In this document: positions 59,848 through 64,000 of the stretch, one piece after another | How positions within the stretch are numbered: the first letter of the stretch is position 1 | Layout: every line of letters starts with the position of its first letter | NCBI RefSeq assembly: GCF_023053635.1 | Contig: NC_086183.1 | Span: 1,371,501-1,435,500, forward strand | Direction of reading: 5' to 3' | Length of the DNA: 64,000 nucleotides | From: Elgaria multicarinata webbii | Lineage: Eukaryota > Chordata > Lepidosauria > Squamata > Anguidae | The notes under the pieces: model-generated | Databases searched by the model: none | Seen by the model: the letters and a program-made list of their open reading frames with translations, nothing else | What the model was told of the DNA's origin: nothing | Made by a program: the position numbers and the translations under genes

Positions 59848-59863
59848 ACGTTTCCCAGCATGC
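59848..59863 (+). promoter_or_regulatory. ZNF143/THAP11-type motif 3
   Basis: ACGTTTCCCAGCATGC on the plus strand, the same core as motif 2 in opposite orientation. Confidence 0.6.
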
Positions 59864-59939
59864 CCTTCTCGTTTCCTCCCGCTGATTGGCTGGAAGCGGT
59901 TGCCAGCGCGTGCGCAATCGCGAAACTCGGGCCGGAGCC

Positions 59940-60069
59940 GCTTCCTCACAGCGCTCCCTAGGTTTTGGTCGCCGCTGAACCCGCCGTGGGAAGGGCGAGG
60001 AGCGGTCGGCGAGGAAGAAGAACGCGGCGGAGGAACACGGAAGAGCCGTCTCTCTGGGGCGGCGGTTCG
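59940..60069 (+). other. TXLNA: Predicted TXLNA non-coding exon 1
   Basis: CpG-rich stretch ending at a consensus donor GTGAGT (60070). The start is a guess placed after the CCAAT box. The ATG lies in the next exon, so this exon would be 5' UTR. Confidence 0.55.
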
Positions 60070-61365
60070 GTGAGTGGGGCGGCGGACGCGTCATTCCGCC
60101 TGGGCCTGACGTCATAGCAGCAGGGGTGACGTCAGCTGCGCGCGAGTGACGTCGTGTAGCCGCAAGGGAGGGCGAGGGCCCGCCGTGGAGGGGGCGAAGG
60201 GCTGGGGAGGGGGCGGCTGGGTGAGTGGAAAGGCAGGGGAATTGCCGGGTGGGGGAGGGGGTGTTACTCCTTGGAAGGAGGGGGAAGCCGGGGGCGGCTG
60301 GGTGGGTGGTCTGTTTCTCCCGCCCGCCCCGCCCGTACTTCTGCTCCCCCTCCCTCCTCTCCCCTACTCCGTCAGTTTGCAAAAGCCCCTCGGGCTGAAG
60401 AGAAAAGCCCTTACGAAGAAAGTCAAAACACAAGTCCATGAAACGACAGCAACATAAGCCTGACAGAAACAGCAACAACCAGATCTGCCTTAAAAAGCAA
60501 TAAAATCAGTATTGTGCATTTGGGGTGTGAAACTGAATGGGGTGAAGGGGCAAAGAAATTGGGGGTGAGGGGGGCGAGTGAAAGAGAGCGAGCTAGAGCC
60601 ACTCGGTTGCATTATAAGCAGAGCAGAAGGTTGCTCGGGGTGTGGGTTGTGTTTTACTGGGTCTTCGTGGGTGAGGTGAAGAGGCAAAGACATGGAGCCG
60701 GAGCAAGGAGGGGGGTGAGGGACTCAGACCCCGCATGTGATATAATTGGGGGGAGGCGAGGAGGCTGAGAAATTTGAAAGGGAGCCAAATCACAGAAGGA
60801 GTTGAACCATGTGGTGTGTCATGCGAGCTGCTGTTGTGCTAAGAAGTTAGGAGTTGGGATGTATTTGTTATTATTTATTTGAAGTATTCTTAGCCCAAAA
60901 GGGCTCCCAGAGCAGCCTATGTACAATCAATTAAGTAAGGCAGCCCTGCCCCTTGCAGGCTTACAATCTAAAAAGACAGAACACCCAAGGGAATGGGAAG
61001 AAGGGAAATTAATTATTTCAGCAGGGCTGGTGGAATGGCCCCGCTATCCTGCCTGCCTTAGCCTGCTGGAATAGCTGCTGGTGGTGACAGTTGAGGGGGG
61101 GAGGGAGGGAGGAGCCTTCCTGAGAGGAGGGAGGCCTTTCTGCAGGGCGGTTGAAATGGCCCTGCTCAGCTCAGGAATGGGGCCTGGCTGAGTAGGCAGT
61201 CAGAAGCAAATAAATCTTGAGAGAGCAATCAGGGGCATGGAAAAAAACTGGTAAGGAAATATTCTTGTGGGCTGCTGAAATTGGTATGGTGTTTGGCGCA
61301 AGTGTGGGAATGTGACCTATATTTCTGGCATAGAAGAGGAGGATAAAGAAGATGAAGGGATTGGG
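60070..61365. other. TXLNA intron 1, first part
   Basis: GC-rich to about 60,760, with CRE-like TGACGTCA cores (TGACGTCAT near 60107, GTGACGTCAG near 60127). 60866-61085 is the unassigned tail repeat also seen at 3552-3818. Rest unassigned. Confidence 0.5.
60866..61085 (-). repeat. Unassigned LINE-tail/SINE-like repeat
   Basis: ATTATTTATTTGAAGTATTC, CCCAAAAGGGCTCCCAGAGC and GCAGGCTTACAATCTAAAAA match the layout at 3552-3818. Confidence 0.5.
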
Positions 61366-61556
61366 CTGAAAATCATTGGTAGTGCATCAGTGCACGCAGA
61401 AGGTCCCAGGTTCAGCCCCCAGCTTCTGCAGGTAGAGCTAGGAAAGACTCTTGCCTGAAACTCGGAAGATCTACTGCCAGTCAGTGTTGACAGTTCTGGA
61501 TTGGATGGACTAAGTGTCTGACTTAGTCTGTGGCAGCTTCCTATGTGAGCTAGGAG
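61366..61556 (+). repeat. tRNA-derived SINE
   Basis: tRNA-like head with GGTCCCAGGTTCAGCCCC (B-box region), body GACTCTTGCCTGAAACTCGG, CAGTCAGTGTTGACAGTTCT, and 3' end GTGGCAGCTTCCTATGTGAG. Same family as 15855-16047. Confidence 0.72.
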
Positions 61557-61661
61557 CCCTGAATTGGTGGGTCCCCTTGTGCACTTCTAATGAGGTTAGG
61601 CTCTGTTTCTTGTCCTGTGGTAACTAGGAATATTCTGAAACCTATGAAAGCAAAACTTGCC

Positions 61662-61882
61662 ACTAAGCTGGACATCAGGAAAAACTTCCTGACTGTTAAA
61701 GCAGTACGACAATGGAATCAGCTACCTAGGGAGGTTGTGGGCTCTCCCACACTAGAGGCATTCAAGAGGCAGCTGGACAACCATCTGTCAGGGATGGTTT
61801 AGGGTGGATTCCTGCATGGAGCAGGGGGTTGGACTCGATGGCCTTGTAGGCCCCTTCCAACTCTGCTATTCTATGATTCTGT
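61662..61882 (+). mobile_element. CR1 LINE 3' tail
   Basis: Last part of the CR1 ORF ([20 protein letters not shown] to LDNHLSGMV) and the terminus TATTCTATGATTCTGTGA, in TXLNA intron 1. Confidence 0.88.
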
Positions 61883-62061
61883 GAAAACAAAATTGCCACA
61901 AGCGTAACTGTAATGATGGATGGTTTCCATGGCTGCACCAGCTCTTATCCTTCTCCCTCTGAGTGTGTTGTTTCCTTATCAATGAATGATGATTCCCACT
62001 GAAAGTTCCATCACACTCCTTCCTTAAAGCAAAATAGTTACTTGTGCTTTTCTGTTACTAG

Positions 62062-62318
62062 AAATTGTTGTAAGTGGCTTTGAAGGCGAGGTACAATGAA
62101 GAACCAAGATGGGGAAAGCAAAGCTGCTCTGCTTCCTGCCAGCGCTTCCAAAGTGAGCAGTGGCCTGGAGCTAGAAGATAATGACTTAGCCGAGGCTCCC
62201 ATAGTGACCGCAGGAAGCAGTGAATGTCCGCACCAGCCCAATATGTGCAGCTTGAAGCCTTTGGTTGATGGAAGTGTCGAGACCCCAGTAAGCAAGGAAC
62301 AGAGCAAGAAAGAAAAAC
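62062..62318 (+). CDS. TXLNA: TXLNA exon 2: N-terminus of taxilin alpha
   Basis: Taxilin alpha binds free syntaxins and is linked to vesicle traffic. The acceptor TTACTAG ends at 62061, and the ATG is at 62096 after a 34-base UTR stretch. The first residues MKNQDGESKAALLPA share the MKNQD start of human TXLNA; the rest of this low-complexity N-terminus is poorly conserved. The coding part is 223 bases to a donor GTATGT at 62319, leaving one base for the next codon, which fits exon 3. Confidence 0.88.
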
Positions 62319-62941
62319 GTATGTATTATCATGGGCTCTGTTGCCCTGATGCTCATTAATTTTATTTGCATTTATATCTTAACATCTGCAATAGGCTAGG
62401 AGTGGATTCTGAAGTTTTCCTCCCCTTCACTTGAACCATAGGACACACAGAGACTATTTTCGTATTCAACTCTTCTAACTCTTTTTTTTTGGTTGTTGTT
62501 TAAATCCTCTTTCTCCTCTTTTCTCCAATGCACATATGCATTCTGTATACTCCCCCCTGACTCATAACCTTTCCCATATTAATGTTAAAAAGTGCTTTAT
62601 CTTTCTACTTCTGCCTCCTGCAGCACCTCTGGTTAATGAGGCTGTATCCCAGCCTGTCACTTGTGATTTCTCTGAAGAGCTGAGCAGACAACTGGAGGAC
62701 ATTCTGAGTACATACTGCATGGATACTAACCAGGAAGGCCCCGGAGATGACAATGGGCAGAGTGAGCCCATAGAGTTGGATGAAGCAGAAAAGTGCCGGA
62801 GTGAATCCCCTAGGAATGGCGAGCAGGAGCAGAGTTGCCCTGAAATAAATGGAGAGAAAGAGGGCCCCAGGGGGGGCAGTGATGAAGGTGGCGAGCGTGA
62901 TCAGAAACGAACCCAGGAAAAAAAGAAGGCCAAAGGGCTGG
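62096..62941 (+). CDS. TXLNA: Taxilin alpha, partial gene (first 180 codons)
   Basis: Coding segments 62096-62318 and 62624-62941 join in frame (KEK-P-PLVNEA). The conserved block FSEELSRQLEDILSTYC and the basic end QEKKKAKGLG match the region just before the long coiled coil of taxilins. The coiled coil itself (family length about 540 residues) lies beyond the window. The head-to-tail order after KPNA6 matches the human locus. Confidence 0.9.
62319..62623. other. TXLNA intron 2
   Basis: Short intron of 305 bases; T-rich before the acceptor CTCCTGCAG. No element recognised. Confidence 0.7.
62624..62941 (+). CDS. TXLNA: TXLNA exon 3
   Basis: 318 bases, 106 codons. Encodes DFSEELSRQLEDILSTYCMD, an acidic/Ser-rich stretch and RTQEKKKAKGLG. 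Donor GTAGGA at 62942. The reading frame running on beyond the donor (to 63036) is intronic. Confidence 0.92.
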
Positions 62942-64000
62942 GTAGGAAGCTCACTCTTGACTGTACTGTGCTCTTCCTCATTTCTCTGTTTAAGTCGATT
63001 TATGCCCTAATCCTAAATGCTCTCACTAATTGGTAATTGATCACTATTTTGAGAGTAATTTGGTCCTCTATCTATGTTAATGACTTATAATTTTGTTGTG
63101 TATTTTTTTTGACATTTCTTTTCCTATGTTTTAAAATGTATGTTTTAAACTTTGTAATACCGCCTTGAGGCGCAGTATTGGGCAAAAGGCGGGATACAAA
63201 TAAATAATAATAATAATAATAATAACAATAACAATAATAATAATAATAATAATATTGCAATGTTGTTCTGGGTCTCCACCTGCTGTGTTCTGATGTCAAA
63301 CAGCCCTACATCAACACTTTCATATTGCAGTTCTTCTGGCTGATATTGGCTCACCTTCTTTCTGTTCCAGAGGTTCTGGGCTGCTTTAGCCCAAGTTGCT
63401 AAGTGCTGGAGGGGAGTGAATTCCAAGGTCAATCCAAATCCTGTGTGGAATTAACCCTTCTCCCATACTTATGCAGCCTTTTGGACAGGCCATTTTAGCG
63501 CTTTATAAGATGGGATGTCGTGAAGCAGATACAACTGCAGGAAAAACTTCCACTGAAAATGGGCAGTGTTTTTCTTGTTGCCTGATTTCTGTTGCTGCTC
63601 TGCAGTGCATGTCTACTGATGACCTTTTCCTGTTCAAAACATCTTGAAAACTGTTCCTCTTCTTGGAGAGGAATAGGTATACATGAGACCCAGATTCAGG
63701 CAGTGAGGAAGACTAAGCAGGGTGTCCCTCAGCAGCTGTGTGAAATTATGTCACCCATCAACATCTTCACAAGGAACAGGGGGCAGATGGCTTCCACAGT
63801 CTACAGCAGGGATGGGAAATCTCTGCCCTGTGGACTGGAGCCACCCAAATAGCTTTTCAATAGGCCATGGCCTCTCCTCTGCTCCCACAACTGCAGTTGG
63901 ACTTTTTAAAAGTTATAATTGGTTTCAGTAGAGGCTTATTAAAAGCCTAATTGCCATGCAGGATAGTGTATGTGAAAATGCAGGTGGCGGTATATACGAA
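62942..64000. other. TXLNA intron 3, incomplete
   Basis: No next taxilin exon (expected to begin with a KEITLLMQTL-like sequence) was found before the window end. 63054-63255 is an L2-like 3' tail (ACCGCCTTGAGGCGCAGTAT) with an AATAATAAT microsatellite. The rest is unassigned. Confidence 0.6.
63054..63255 (+). repeat. L2-like 3' tail with ATT-type microsatellite
   Basis: ACCGCCTTGAGGCGCAGTAT, GGCAAAAGGCGGGATACAAA, then AATAATAATAAT with AACAAT variants. Parallels 34260-34460. Confidence 0.65.

Larger units (their letters stand above)
59640..60330. promoter_or_regulatory. TXLNA: CpG-rich promoter of TXLNA
   Basis: GC and CpG content rise sharply from about 59,800. Three ZNF143/THAP11-type motifs (59727-59745, 59789-59809, 59848-59863), an ETS core CCGGAA (59779-59784) and an inverted CCAAT box (ATTGG, 59885-59889) lie just upstream of the predicted first exon. 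No TATA box. Confidence 0.78.

Noticed and set aside
62942-63036. Extension of TXLNA exon 3 to the stop at 63036
   Set aside because: The protein matches taxilin up to KGLG, then turns into unrelated residues exactly at a GT donor.

Overview
The window is vertebrate nuclear DNA, most likely from a squamate reptile (lizard type). It carries two spliced protein-coding genes with GT-AG introns and CpG-rich promoters. The repeats are CR1 LINEs ending in tandem ATTCTATG units, L2 LINEs, tRNA-derived SINEs of a type I associate with lizards, short inverted-repeat DNA elements, a DIRS-type retroelement and an Academ-like DNA transposon. The species cannot be named from this alone.

Layout. Positions 1-900 are a CpG-rich promoter and first exon of KPNA6 (importin subunit alpha-7). 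Its 14 coding exons run on the plus strand from 389 to 48080 and give a complete 537-residue reading frame. Intron 1 is very long (393-27200) and holds most of the repeats: an L2 copy interrupted by two CR1 copies and a small MITE (2.6-7.6 kb), a CR1 copy directly next to an Academ-like transposon remnant (17.85-23.24 kb), two adjacent MITEs (24.7-25.0 kb) and a second long L2 copy (25.06-26.69 kb). Intron 12 is mostly CR1, including one CR1 inside another. The KPNA6 3' UTR follows 48080, with candidate poly(A) signals near 48.57, 49.74 and 50.81 kb.

From about 51.6 to 59.4 kb lies an old CR1-like LINE interrupted by an L2 tail, a MITE-like segment and a 5.16-kb DIRS-family element. The DIRS element keeps its inverted terminal repeats and internal complementary region. 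A second CpG-rich promoter at 59.65-60.3 kb carries three ZNF143/THAP11-type motifs and starts TXLNA (taxilin alpha). Only the first two TXLNA coding exons (62096-62318 and 62624-62941) are inside the window.

KPNA6 and TXLNA are also head-to-tail neighbours on human 1p35, so gene order appears conserved. KPNA6 is a nuclear import adaptor and TXLNA a syntaxin-binding coiled-coil protein. They are neighbours and not members of one pathway. The observations most worth following are the Academ-like remnant with an XPG-like nuclease region and CXC cysteine cluster, the DIRS terminal architecture with a threefold 96-bp repeat in its gag-like part, the CR1-like 3' end that supplies the splice-acceptor region of KPNA6 exon 3, and the triple ZNF143-type motif array at TXLNA.
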